Source: Anaerolineae bacterium (lineage in GTDB: Bacteria; Chloroflexota; Anaerolineae; Aggregatilineales; Phototrophicaceae). From it: a stretch of 64,000 bases of DNA. The notes beneath the pieces are model-generated. The model worked only from the letters and a program-made list of their open reading frames with translations, had not been told where the DNA came from and ran no database searches. Positions 26,165-34,230 of this stretch are shown here, piece by piece (the first letter of the stretch is position 1; every line of letters begins with the position of its first letter). Made by a program: the position numbers and the translations under genes. The stretch spans positions 1 through 64,000 of the forward strand of contig JAGWBD010000007.1 in NCBI GenBank assembly GCA_021296065.1. The letters are read 5' to 3'.

Positions 26165-26350
26165 ATGGAGACCGAAAAGAAAGCTGGCAAGACCCGCAAA
26201 CCTGCCCGGCCCGAAACCGTTGTACAGGACGGTCAAAATGACAGGCCCTGGCCCACGCTGGAAAATGAAGTGATGGAAAAATGGGCCAGGAACATCAAGA
26301 AGAAGCGCAAAGAACCCGGCTCCATCCCCTACCCGTTCAACCGTGAGTGA
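26165..26350 (+). CDS. Putative antitoxin of a VapBC-like module
   Basis: The 61 aa product from ATG 26165 (GGGGAAG upstream) is highly charged: a Lys-rich N-terminus, then LENEVMEKWARNIKKKRKE and a tail PYPFNRE, a pattern typical of antitoxins that wrap the toxin. No DNA-binding fold is recognisable. The track's 26042 start adds 41 residues without a ribosome binding site. It overlaps the PIN toxin gene by eight bases, the usual TA arrangement. Confidence 0.65.
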   Translation: METEKKAGKTRKPARPETVVQDGQNDRPWPTLENEVMEKWARNIKKKRKEPGSIPYPFNRE

Positions 26351-26780
26351 TGCAGGCTACGTCCTCGATACAAACATCGTCATCGAAAGAGGCAAGCGAT
26401 CACCGGATCACAACGTGATCCGGTGGTTTGATTCTGTGCCGCGCGACAGGCTGTTTCTGACGCCGCCGGTCTATGATGAATTGCTTAAAGGTATAGACGA
26501 AACTGACAGGGAGAATCCCGCAAGACAGCGAAAATGGCTTGAAGAGTTCAGAGCGAGATACGGGTGGCTGGAACTGCCAGGGGGCAGGCCGGTCGTCATG
26601 ACGGATGCCATGGCGCGGGTTCTCGTGGAAAACAATGGAAGCATACCAAGGAAGATTTACGTAGACTTTCTCATTGGCATGATAGCGATCAACCATGAAA
26701 TGGTGGTCGTTACCAGAAACGAAAAAGATTTCAGACGTTTGGGTATACCATTTGCAAACCCTTTTAGATTCAGGGGCTAA
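26343..26780 (+). CDS. PIN-domain toxin (VapC-like)
   Basis: PIN ribonuclease with the acidic residues in VLDTNIVIERGK near the N-terminus, YDELLKGIDE, and YVDFLIGMIAINHEMVVVTRNEKDF near the end. 145 aa, GTG start inside the antitoxin gene. VapC toxins cut tRNA or rRNA when released from the antitoxin. Low GC and position next to Fic mark a small accessory islet. Confidence 0.85.
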   Translation: MSDAGYVLDTNIVIERGKRSPDHNVIRWFDSVPRDRLFLTPPVYDELLKGIDETDRENPARQRKWLEEFRARYGWLELPGGRPVVMTDAMARVLVENNGSIPRKIYVDFLIGMIAINHEMVVVTRNEKDFRRLGIPFANPFRFRG

Positions 26781-26799
26781 AGCGCTCCCCACCTGACTC

Positions 26800-27627
26800 T
26801 CAACCCAGCCAGGGGCGTACCATGTCGGCCTCGATTTGCAGGCCGGCCCACTCGTCGTCGTCCGGTCCGTCATAGATCAGCGTGTAGGGGCCGGAGAAGC
26901 CGCCCTCGTCACAGACCTGCAGGCAGCGCTCGAAGTCAACCGCGTCGGGCTGCAGCGGGGACGTGAAGCTGCACTTGGCGTGGGTGGAGCCGGCGTAGGG
27001 CATGATCTGCGCGAAGTCGTCGTACTTGTCGGCGCCCTTCCAGTTGCCGAAGTCGACGCAGAGGCCCACCTGGTCGCGCAGCGGTTCCAGCAGTTCACAG
27101 ACCCGCCCGGGCGTGCCGGTGACGTCGAACCAGTTTTCGGTCATCAGACGAACGTTGTGCTTCGCCGCCACGTCGGCCAGGGAGGCGAGGGCATCGCGAC
27201 TGCGCGCGACGGCGCCGTCGTCGAGGGTCTTGCCGCCGATGACCCGCGCGCATTCCGCGCCCAGTTTGCCGGCGACCGCCAGCCAACCTTCGATCCAGGC
27301 CAGGTCGCGCGCCTGGTGCTGCGGGTTGCTGATGTCGCCGTCGTCGATGAGCAGCGAGAAGATGGACACGCCGGCCTCGTCATGCGCCGCGCGCAGCTGT
27401 TCGAGGTAGGCATCATCCAGTTGCGAGAGGTGAAAGTGGCAGATTTCCAGTGTGTGAATGCCAAAATCGGCCAGGCGCGCGGGCAGTTCCGGAAGCGTAA
27501 GTTCACCAGGGCCCCAGGGTTCGCCGTAGGTCTTTTGCGGCTGTTCCGGGCTGTCCCACCAGCTGGGCCCGAGTTGCCGGTGCAGGCTCCAGGTCGATAC
27601 CGACAGACGTCTTCCATTCTCCGCCAT
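26800..27627 (-). CDS. Sugar phosphate isomerase/epimerase (AP endonuclease 2 TIM barrel)
   Basis: Xylose-isomerase-like TIM barrel. Visible segments are RLSVSTWSLHRQLG, HTLEICHFHLSQLDD, VRLMTENWFDVTG (metal-binding Glu), LCVDFGNWKGADKYDD and STHAKCSFTSP. I take ATG 27627 (GGGAGATT upstream), which removes 93 out-of-family residues from the track ORF and leaves 275 aa, normal for the family. Substrate unknown. It lies downstream of priA on the same strand, separated by about 97 bases. Confidence 0.85.
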   Translation of the reverse strand: MAENGRRLSVSTWSLHRQLGPSWWDSPEQPQKTYGEPWGPGELTLPELPARLADFGIHTLEICHFHLSQLDDAYLEQLRAAHDEAGVSIFSLLIDDGDISNPQHQARDLAWIEGWLAVAGKLGAECARVIGGKTLDDGAVARSRDALASLADVAAKHNVRLMTENWFDVTGTPGRVCELLEPLRDQVGLCVDFGNWKGADKYDDFAQIMPYAGSTHAKCSFTSPLQPDAVDFERCLQVCDEGGFSGPYTLIYDGPDDDEWAGLQIEADMVRPWLG

Positions 27628-27724
27628 GACAATCTCCCACACCGGTCCGGCGCGCTGTTTGCAGTGACGGGCAGCGCGCTGCATCGCCAACATCTTATCG
27701 GCTGACACTCGCCCCGGCCAGGCG

Positions 27725-30472
27725 TCACAGCAGATCAATCGGGTCGAGGTCGATGATCCAGTCGCGGCCGGGCTGCAGTGCGTCCAGCGCGCGACCGGGA
27801 TTCGCGCTGCGCAGCAGAAGATGCCAGCGGTACTGGCGGCGGATGCGGGTGAAAAAGCAGGGCGCGGGTCCGATGAGTTCGCTGCCCCGCAGGTCCTGCG
27901 CCTCAATGATGTCGCGCAACTGTTGCGCCGCCTGGCGGGCTTCCTGTTCGGCGCGGGCCTCGCTTTCGCGCTGGATGAGGATGCGCGCCAGGCGCCGGAA
28001 GGGCGGGTGCCCCAGGCTACGGCGCCATGCGATTTCCTGTTCGTGAAAATTGCGATAGTCCTGGTTGGCGGCCGTCTGGATGGCGTAATGCTCCGGCTGG
28101 TAGGTCTGCAAAATGGCCCGCCCGCCCGCCAGCCCTCGTCCGGCGCGCCCGGCCGTCTGGGTCAGCAACTGGAAGCTGCGCTCGCCGGCGCGGAAGTCCG
28201 GCAGGTTGAGGCCGTGGTCGGCGTTGACCATGCCCGCCAGGGTCACCATGGGCAGGTCCAGGCCGCGTGCGATCATCTGCGTGCCGACCAGAATGTCCGC
28301 CTCGTGGTCGCTGAAGCGCTGTAGCAGGCGGTCATGGGCGACCGGGCTGCGGGCGCTGTCGGCATCCCAACGCAGGACGCGGGCGCGCGGGAAGAGCCGC
28401 TGCAATTCCTGCTCGACCTGCTGGGTGCCGGCCCCGAAATAACGGATTCGGCGCGAGCGGCAGTCCGGACAACTGCGGGGAGGCGCGCGCTCAAAGTTGC
28501 AGAGATGACAGCGCAGGCGGCTGTCGTGGCGGTGCCAGGTGAGGGAGTTGTCGCAATTGGGGCAGCGCTCCACGTGGCCGCAATCGCGACAAAAGACCCA
28601 GGTGTTGGCGCCGCGCCGGTTCAGAAAAAGCAGGGCCTGCTGCTCCTGGGCCAGGACTTCGCGCAGGCCAGTCTGCAAGGCGCGGCTGAAAATGCTGGTG
28701 TTGCCGTTGCGCAGTTCGCTGCGCATGTCGACCAGCGTTACCGGCGCCAGCTCGACCATCAGCGCCAGGCCGGCGGGCGCCGGCACGTAGCGCGCTTCCA
28801 GCTTGCGCGTTTCGCTCAGCTGTCGGATGCGGCGGCGGTGGCCCATGATTCGTTGCGGCAACTCCAGCAGACGCAGGTCCCCGCGTTGCGCGCGGTGAAA
28901 GGTCTCGACATCGGGCGTGGCGCTGCCTGGCAGCAGGATGCCGTCGTTGGCGCGCATCATCGCTTCGGCGACGCTGCGCGCGTGGTACCAGGGGATGGCG
29001 GCGTCCGGCCCCTGGCGATAGCTGGCGTCGTGTTCCTCGTCGAGAATGACGAGGCCGACGTCCGGCAAGGGAGTGAACAGCGCCGAGCGGGTGCCGACCA
29101 CCACCTGAATCTCGCCCGTCCGCGCCTTGCGCCAGACGTGGTGGCGTTCACGGTCGCCGAGGCCGCTGTGCGAGACGGCGACCTGACCCGGAAAGCGGGC
29201 CGTGACGCGACGCAGGGTCTGCGCGGTGAGCGCGATTTCCGGCACCAGAAAGAGCGCCTGGCGGCCCTGCGCCAGCACGCGTTCGATGGCGCGCAGGTAG
29301 ATTTCGGTCTTGCCACTGCCGGTCACGCCGAAGAGCAGAAAACGACGCTTTTGCGCCTCTCTTACCTGCGGCCAGCGGTCGATCTCGGCCCTGATTTCCC
29401 GCCAGACGGCCTGCTGCCCGGGGGTGAGCGGCGGCGCTTCTTCCGGCACAAAGTCACGGGCCACTTTTGCGTTAAACCAACTTTCGGCGCTGCCGAGGTG
29501 AATCAGACCGGCGTCCTCCAGGCGCTTTAGACCGGCAAGGGTGATGCCGGTCTCATGCTGCAAGAGGCGGGTTGCCACAGGCGCGTCCGCCCGGGCCAGC
29601 AACTGCAGGGCGCGCAACGGCCGCTCCGCCTGGCGCAGGGTGAGGAGCGTTGCGCCCAGTTCGCTGGAAGGGACGGCGCAGACGAGGCGTTCGCTATCCC
29701 CTGCAGCAACGCGGCGCAGCAAGCCCTCGCGTTGCGCCCGCAGCAGCGTGGCGTTGGAGGCGATGTCCAGGGCTTCCTCGAGCGGCAGGCCCTCCGGTCC
29801 GGCCCGCGCCACCTGGTGCAGCAGGTCCGCGCGCCGTGAGCGGCGTCCGAGTTGATGGCGGTGGGCGTCGATGCTGTCGCGGGGAATGGCCAGCATGGCC
29901 GTGCGCAACTGCCGCGGCCGCGCTGGCGGCAGGAGGGTGGGCTCGCTGCGCAACAGGCCGGCAGCCTCCAGCCCGCTGAGTGATTCACGCCAGTTGGTTT
30001 TGGGCAAGGCGCTTCCGAGCTGCGTGCTGGTCAGCGGGCCGCGCCGTTGCAGCAGGCCCAGCACTTGCCGGTCCAGGGAGTCCAGTTCACCTGCACCACT
30101 TTCCTGCGCACCCTTGATCAACGAAACACGCGTGCTGCGTCGGCTGCCCAAGCCGGGTGGCAGGAAAAGCCACAGGCAGGGACCGGGCGGCATACGGAAG
30201 CGCCGGCTGATCCAGAGCGCCAGTTCGATTTGCTGCGCGCTCAGGAATGGCTCGGGATCAAGCAGGGCTTCCAGCGGTTTCGTGTGCGCGATTTCGCTGT
30301 GGTCATTGAGTGCAACCAGGATGCCGGGTTGCAGGCCGGTGCCGAAACGGACGCGCACCAACTGGCCGGGCCGGACCCGGTGCTGCAAGGCTTCAGGTAC
30401 ATGCCAGGTGAAAGTGCCAGGCAGCGGCACGTTGAGGGCGACCTCGGCGAAGCACTCGGGCCTGGTGGACAT
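27725..30472 (-). CDS. priA: Primosomal replication restart helicase PriA
   Basis: 3'-to-5' superfamily 2 helicase that reloads the replisome at stalled forks. The Walker A LFGVTGSGKTEIYLRAI, the DEEH box LVILDEEHDASYRQGP and the paired zinc modules CRDCGHVERCPNCDN / CHLCNFERAPPRSCPDC are clear. C-terminal motifs ILVGTQMIARGLDLPMVTL and QTAGRAGRG complete the helicase core. At 915 aa it is longer than the E. coli enzyme, mostly in the N-terminal DNA-binding half. TATACT on the minus strand (30500-30505) is a likely -10, 27 bases upstream. Confidence 0.96.
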   Translation of the reverse strand: MSTRPECFAEVALNVPLPGTFTWHVPEALQHRVRPGQLVRVRFGTGLQPGILVALNDHSEIAHTKPLEALLDPEPFLSAQQIELALWISRRFRMPPGPCLWLFLPPGLGSRRSTRVSLIKGAQESGAGELDSLDRQVLGLLQRRGPLTSTQLGSALPKTNWRESLSGLEAAGLLRSEPTLLPPARPRQLRTAMLAIPRDSIDAHRHQLGRRSRRADLLHQVARAGPEGLPLEEALDIASNATLLRAQREGLLRRVAAGDSERLVCAVPSSELGATLLTLRQAERPLRALQLLARADAPVATRLLQHETGITLAGLKRLEDAGLIHLGSAESWFNAKVARDFVPEEAPPLTPGQQAVWREIRAEIDRWPQVREAQKRRFLLFGVTGSGKTEIYLRAIERVLAQGRQALFLVPEIALTAQTLRRVTARFPGQVAVSHSGLGDRERHHVWRKARTGEIQVVVGTRSALFTPLPDVGLVILDEEHDASYRQGPDAAIPWYHARSVAEAMMRANDGILLPGSATPDVETFHRAQRGDLRLLELPQRIMGHRRRIRQLSETRKLEARYVPAPAGLALMVELAPVTLVDMRSELRNGNTSIFSRALQTGLREVLAQEQQALLFLNRRGANTWVFCRDCGHVERCPNCDNSLTWHRHDSRLRCHLCNFERAPPRSCPDCRSRRIRYFGAGTQQVEQELQRLFPRARVLRWDADSARSPVAHDRLLQRFSDHEADILVGTQMIARGLDLPMVTLAGMVNADHGLNLPDFRAGERSFQLLTQTAGRAGRGLAGGRAILQTYQPEHYAIQTAANQDYRNFHEQEIAWRRSLGHPPFRRLARILIQRESEARAEQEARQAAQQLRDIIEAQDLRGSELIGPAPCFFTRIRRQYRWHLLLRSANPGRALDALQPGRDWIIDLDPIDLL

Positions 30473-30499
30473 GGCAGGCGGACAGTGATTTACAGCGTC

Positions 30500-30505
30500 A
30501 GTATA
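30500..30505 (-). promoter_or_regulatory. -10 box of priA
   Basis: TATACT on the minus strand, 27 bases before the priA ATG, matching the hexamer found at several other starts in the window. Confidence 0.45.
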
Positions 30506-30530
30506 GCAGGGCGTGGGGGCGGAATCGCGT

Positions 30531-31901
30531 TCAACGTATGGGAAAGAGTTCGGAGAGCGGGCCCATCAGCCCGTTGGCGTCGCGGGCGGCGATCGCCAGA
30601 CTGGTGAAATTCTGTGGCACAAAGCCTTCCCAGGTGACGCTGGTGCTGCCTTCGATATCAAACTGCACGTAGCGCCTGGCGCCGGGTCGGCGCAGGGCCA
30701 CGACGTAACCACTGGCGCCCGGCACCGGTTCCCAGACCAGGGTGCGCCCGCCGTTTTCCGCCTCCCGCAGGGCGATGTTGCGTGGCGGACGTGGACCGTC
30801 GGCGACGGCGGTGACGACGGCCAGCACGGCGCGCGTCACACGGGTGAGGTAACTGGCCTGCACGATTTCGATCGTATCGCGGGCGTTGTTCTGGCGCGTG
30901 CTGTCCTCAAGGCTCTGAATCAGACGGAAGGCGGGGTAGCCGGCATCGCTGAAGGTGATGTGATCGCTGTAGCGTCCGGCGCGGTCTGCGCTATCGTGCA
31001 GGACAAGCTCCAGGTCCGGGACATGATTGAGGGCCAGCAGTTCGACGGTGCGGGCTGCTTCCCGCGAGGGCGAAGTATCCGGGCCTTCAGAATAGACGCG
31101 CAGGCGGTCGGGATCGCTGTTGCCCAGCGCATCCAGGGGGCTGCCGATGCTGTCAAGGTTGATCATCAGGCGGATGTCGATGCCGCTGGGCTTCAGGTAA
31201 TCGTGGACGAATGAGATGCTGCCGCGACGTCCCACTTCCTCAGCTGAAAAGGCGACGAACATGATGGCGCTGCGATGCGGGCGCGAACTCAGCACGCGCG
31301 CCAGTTCAAGCAGGGCGGCCACGCCGCTGCCATTGTCATTAGCGCCCGGCGCGGGCGCGTTGCCGTCGTTCTGGTTGCTGCCGGTGCTGTCGTAGTGGGC
31401 GCCGATGAGCAACGTGCCGGCCGCGGGTTCGCTGCCGCTGAGGAAGGCGACGATGTTGCGCGCCTCGCTGCGAACGCCGGCCCAGTCCAGATCAAAAGGC
31501 TGCGGAAAAACGACCAGTCTGCCCTGGGAGGAGGCGCGAATGCCCTCAAACTGGCGCAGAACCCAGTCCGCCGCGGCGCCGATGCCGCGATTCGGGTTGC
31601 CGTAGTCGGAGTTGACATGGCGCGTTTCGAACCCCTGCAGGGTAGCGATGTGCGACATCAGTCGGTCCGATTCGATTTGGTTGCCATAGTTCAGCAGAAG
31701 CGACGTGGCATCCGGCGCACCGGTGACCGCGGCCGGCGGCAACTGTTGCGGGCTGAGTGTGGCGTAGCCGATGGTGGGTTGCGGCGTGATGCGGGGGGTC
31801 GGGATCAGGGTGGGGGGTGCGCTGCGCGTCCCCAGGTCACAGGCGAGCGCCGCCAGCGCCAGCGCCGCGAGAACGAGTGTGACCCTGGCGACCGGTTTCA
31901 T
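30531..31901 (-). CDS. M28 family metallo-aminopeptidase, lipoprotein
   Basis: Zinc peptidase on the outer face of the membrane. The N-terminus MKPVARVTLVLAALALAALAC is a lipoprotein signal with the lipobox Cys. The M28 zinc ligands are present: LIGAHYDSTG (His), GANDNGSG (Asp), FSAEEVGRRG (Glu-Glu), MINLDSIG (Asp) and YSDHITFSD (His). A C-terminal beta domain of about 90 residues (LVWEPVPGASGYVVALRR) looks like fibronectin type III. 456 aa. Likely peptide scavenging; specificity unknown. Confidence 0.92.
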   Translation of the reverse strand: MKPVARVTLVLAALALAALACDLGTRSAPPTLIPTPRITPQPTIGYATLSPQQLPPAAVTGAPDATSLLLNYGNQIESDRLMSHIATLQGFETRHVNSDYGNPNRGIGAAADWVLRQFEGIRASSQGRLVVFPQPFDLDWAGVRSEARNIVAFLSGSEPAAGTLLIGAHYDSTGSNQNDGNAPAPGANDNGSGVAALLELARVLSSRPHRSAIMFVAFSAEEVGRRGSISFVHDYLKPSGIDIRLMINLDSIGSPLDALGNSDPDRLRVYSEGPDTSPSREAARTVELLALNHVPDLELVLHDSADRAGRYSDHITFSDAGYPAFRLIQSLEDSTRQNNARDTIEIVQASYLTRVTRAVLAVVTAVADGPRPPRNIALREAENGGRTLVWEPVPGASGYVVALRRPGARRYVQFDIEGSTSVTWEGFVPQNFTSLAIAARDANGLMGPLSELFPIR

Positions 31902-31939
31902 GGCGGAAATAGTATCACAAACGGCCCTGCAGCCGGGTC

Positions 31940-32452
31940 TCAGTCCTTGCGCACGATTTCCCAGGCAAGGTGATTGATTTCGGGGAAAAGCAGCTTCTCG
32001 CAGGCCAGACGCACGGCGCCGCTGCTGCCGGGCAGGGACACGACCAGGGTGCGACGGTAGACCCCGGCGGTGGCGCGGCTGAACATGGCCGCCGGGCCGA
32101 TGTCCTCATAACTGAGCATGCGAATGAGCTCGCCGAAGCCGGGGAGGGTCTTCTCCATGTGGCGGCTGAGCACGTCGAAGGTGGTGTCGCGCGGGCTGAT
32201 GCCGGTGCCGCCGTTAAAGACGATGATCTGGATGGCGGGCATGGCCGCCAGTTGCTGCAGGGCTGCGGCCACCTCGTCGGGCTCATCGCGAATGAGTCGG
32301 TAAGCGCCGACGCGATGGCCCAGCGCCTCCAGTTGCCCTGACAGCCAGGCGCGATTGCGGTCCGTTTGCGGCGTGCGGCTGTCGCTGACGGTGACAATGG
32401 CCAGGGTGACGGGCTGGTTGCCCGCGCGTTGGTGGTGTTCGGCTACGGTCAT
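31940..32452 (-). CDS. moaB: Molybdenum cofactor biosynthesis protein MoaB
   Basis: MogA/MoaB fold, adenylates molybdopterin before metal insertion. Motifs: [35 protein letters not shown] (the GGTG active loop), [19 protein letters not shown] and [17 protein letters not shown]. The 170 aa length is normal. No other cofactor genes are nearby. ATG at 32452 with GGGGAGG upstream. Confidence 0.93.
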   Translation of the reverse strand: MTVAEHHQRAGNQPVTLAIVTVSDSRTPQTDRNRAWLSGQLEALGHRVGAYRLIRDEPDEVAAALQQLAAMPAIQIIVFNGGTGISPRDTTFDVLSRHMEKTLPGFGELIRMLSYEDIGPAAMFSRATAGVYRRTLVVSLPGSSGAVRLACEKLLFPEINHLAWEIVRKD

Positions 32453-32509
32453 GTCAGGGGAGGGGGTGTCATTGTCGCCATTGGCGGGTGGCGAAGGCCG
32501 GCAGGTTGT

Positions 32510-32791
32510 TCAGCGAGATCTGCCGGAGGCAGCGACTCGACGCTGCGGGCTGCGCGGGGCCGGGCCAGCGGACTTTGCAGGTTGGTCGGAGGCGGCAGTG
32601 GTCCGGGTAAAGTCCTCTCCATCCACCTCTTCATCTTCCTGGTCAAGCAATTCCTGAATCAGCTTTATTCGTTCGGCTTTCGGCATGTCAGGGGGAATGA
32701 CGACGCAACGGGTTTCCTCGTCTTCCTCACCGCGGGCATGAGCCAGGGCTTGCTGCGCGCTCCGAATCAGGCGTTCACCTGCTTTACTCAC
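32510..32791 (-). CDS. HigA-like antitoxin lacking the usual HTH
   Basis: The N-terminus MSKAGERLIRSAQQALAHARG matches the start of XRE antitoxins paired with HigB/RelE toxins. The expected helix-turn-helix is missing: instead an acidic stretch (LLDQEDEEVDGEDF) and a Pro/Arg-rich tail follow. GTG start with a strong GGAGGAAG. It lies 30 bases after the toxin gene on the same strand. Either a truncated antitoxin or a minimal neutralising form. Confidence 0.6.
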   Translation of the reverse strand: MSKAGERLIRSAQQALAHARGEEDEETRCVVIPPDMPKAERIKLIQELLDQEDEEVDGEDFTRTTAASDQPAKSAGPAPRSPQRRVAASGRSR

Positions 32792-32821
32792 GATCTTCCT
32801 CCATGTTTACGAGGGCAAGGC

Positions 32822-33178
32822 TCAACTTGCCTCGTGGGCTGCCCTGATTTGACTTATGATCACCCTCAGAGCGTTTCTTTCTGCCTGTGTCAAGTCGACT
32901 CTATCACCTTTTGCAGAGATATCGAACAGGTATATGCTGTCTGCTGACCCTGATGAAACGAAACAGGTGATAACCCGGTAACGTCCACTCTTCCCTTTTC
33001 CACGCCCGGCGAAGCGAATCTTGCGGGCACCATCGGTACCGGGAATGACCACGCCAGTTTCGGGGCTACGTTTAAGCGTATCCAGTATGATTGCCAGTTC
33101 CCGGTCAGGGATCCTGGAACGTTTGGCGCGCCTTCTGAATTCGAGTGTGAGCCTTACAATTGTCGGCTTTTCGCTCAT
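32822..33178 (-). CDS. RelE/HigB-like toxin
   Basis: 118 aa. The segment GARKIRFAGRGKGKSGRYRVI followed by DSIYLFDISAKGDR is the characteristic RelE/HigB core; LTQAERNALRVII forms the final helix. Such toxins cleave mRNA at the ribosome. Toxin-before-antitoxin order is that of HigBA. GC is lower than in flanking genes. Confidence 0.8.
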   Translation of the reverse strand: MSEKPTIVRLTLEFRRRAKRSRIPDRELAIILDTLKRSPETGVVIPGTDGARKIRFAGRGKGKSGRYRVITCFVSSGSADSIYLFDISAKGDRVDLTQAERNALRVIISQIRAAHEAS

Positions 33179-33238
33179 TCAGTTGCCCCTGGCTGCGACG
33201 TTGGTGGCGGGGAAGGGCGGCGGGCTGGCGTAAGGCGA

Positions 33239-33556
33239 TCAGCGGTCCCGCAGGTGACGGGTCGCGCGTTGTTCCTCGAGCAGTTCTTCGAGGGTGGTGA
33301 TGTCTTCTTCGTCCAGTTCTTCTTCCTGGGCGACGCGCTGCGCCAGGCCTTCGTTGCGTTTGAGCCTGGCAATACGCTCCTGTTCCTGCTCCCTGCCGGA
33401 ACCGCGCCAGATGAAAAAGGTGCTGAACACGGCGCCAATGACGAACATGGGCGCGAATTCACCTGCCAGACTGTCGAAGACGGCCAGGGCGACGAGAAGT
33501 ATGGCCATGATCAGCCAGATGGCGATGGTGGATACCATGCGGGCAATGTCATTCAT
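33239..33556 (-). CDS. Small membrane protein with coiled-coil tail
   Basis: 105 aa from ATG 33556, which overlaps the stop of sixA (TGATG). Two hydrophobic segments (TIAIWLIMAILLVALAVF and FAPMFVIGAVFSTFFIW), then a charged helical tail rich in Glu/Arg (ARLKRNEGLAQRVAQEEELD). No family recognised. Translational coupling to SixA suggests co-expression. Confidence 0.6.
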   Translation of the reverse strand: MNDIARMVSTIAIWLIMAILLVALAVFDSLAGEFAPMFVIGAVFSTFFIWRGSGREQEQERIARLKRNEGLAQRVAQEEELDEEDITTLEELLEEQRATRHLRDR

Positions 33557-34029
33557 CAGCCGGACATCCCCAGGGCGTCGAAGACGCGCGGCGTGATCAG
33601 CCATTCCAGAGTGCCGCTGCTGGCGCCGGCGTCGATTTTCAGGCGCGCCAGACCACCGGGCTTCATGCTGACATGCGCGCCGCAGAGTTCTTGCACGACC
33701 ATCGGCAGATAAGGATTGTGGCCCACGCAGAGCAGGTCCGCGTCTGGCGGGAGTTCAGCCAGCAGCGCAGGCAGGTCAGCGGCGCTGAAGCCGTAGTCCA
33801 GCGACGGACGCTCCTCGACCGCCACGCCCAGCGCTGCGGCGACGATGTCCGCCGTCTGGCGGGAGCGGACGCGCGGGCTGCTGAAGATGCCCGCCGGCCG
33901 CAACTCCAGACGCGCCATGACCCGGGCGGCCCTTTCCATACGCTCGATGCCGGCGGGCGTGAGGCGACGCTGCGCATCGCGGACGTTGTGCGCTTCCGCC
34001 TTGCCGTGCCGCAGTAGATAGAGACGCAT
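33556..34029 (-). CDS. sixA: Histidine phosphatase family protein, SixA-like
   Basis: Phosphoglycerate mutase-like phosphatase acting on phosphohistidine in SixA. The active-site RHG is in MRLYLLRHGKAEAHN, the second Arg in FSSPRVRSRQTADIV, and the second catalytic His in LLCVGHNPYLP. 157 aa, the usual short SixA length. The track's start at 34035 is TTG; ATG 34029 gives the standard N-terminus. Confidence 0.88.
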   Translation of the reverse strand: MRLYLLRHGKAEAHNVRDAQRRLTPAGIERMERAARVMARLELRPAGIFSSPRVRSRQTADIVAAALGVAVEERPSLDYGFSAADLPALLAELPPDADLLCVGHNPYLPMVVQELCGAHVSMKPGGLARLKIDAGASSGTLEWLITPRVFDALGMSG

Positions 34030-34096
34030 GGTCAATTGCAGCCTTTAAAGGCAAACGGAGCCAGGGGCCCCGGTTGGCAGGACTTTGGTTGCAAAG

Positions 34097-34168
34097 AGCG
34101 GGAGATGAGATTCGAACTCACGACATCTTCCTTGGCAAGGAAGCATTCTACCGCTGAATTACTCCCGC
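34097..34168 (-). tRNA. tRNA-Gly (GCC)
   Basis: 72-nt cloverleaf on the minus strand. The acceptor GCGGGAG pairs with CTCCCGC, the anticodon stem-loop is CTTCCTTGCCAAGGAAG with anticodon GCC, and the T-arm is GTGAGTTCGAATCTCAT. Stands alone. Confidence 0.96.
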
Positions 34169-34178
34169 AAGTCAAAAC

Positions 34179-34184
34179 AGTGTA
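34179..34184 (-). promoter_or_regulatory. -10 box of tRNA-Gly
   Basis: TACACT on the minus strand, ten bases before the tRNA, with a weak TTGCGC 16 bases further upstream. Confidence 0.45.
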
Positions 34185-34230
34185 GCATATTTGCCGCGCC
34201 GCGCAAGACATTCAACCATCGAGGTGTCCC

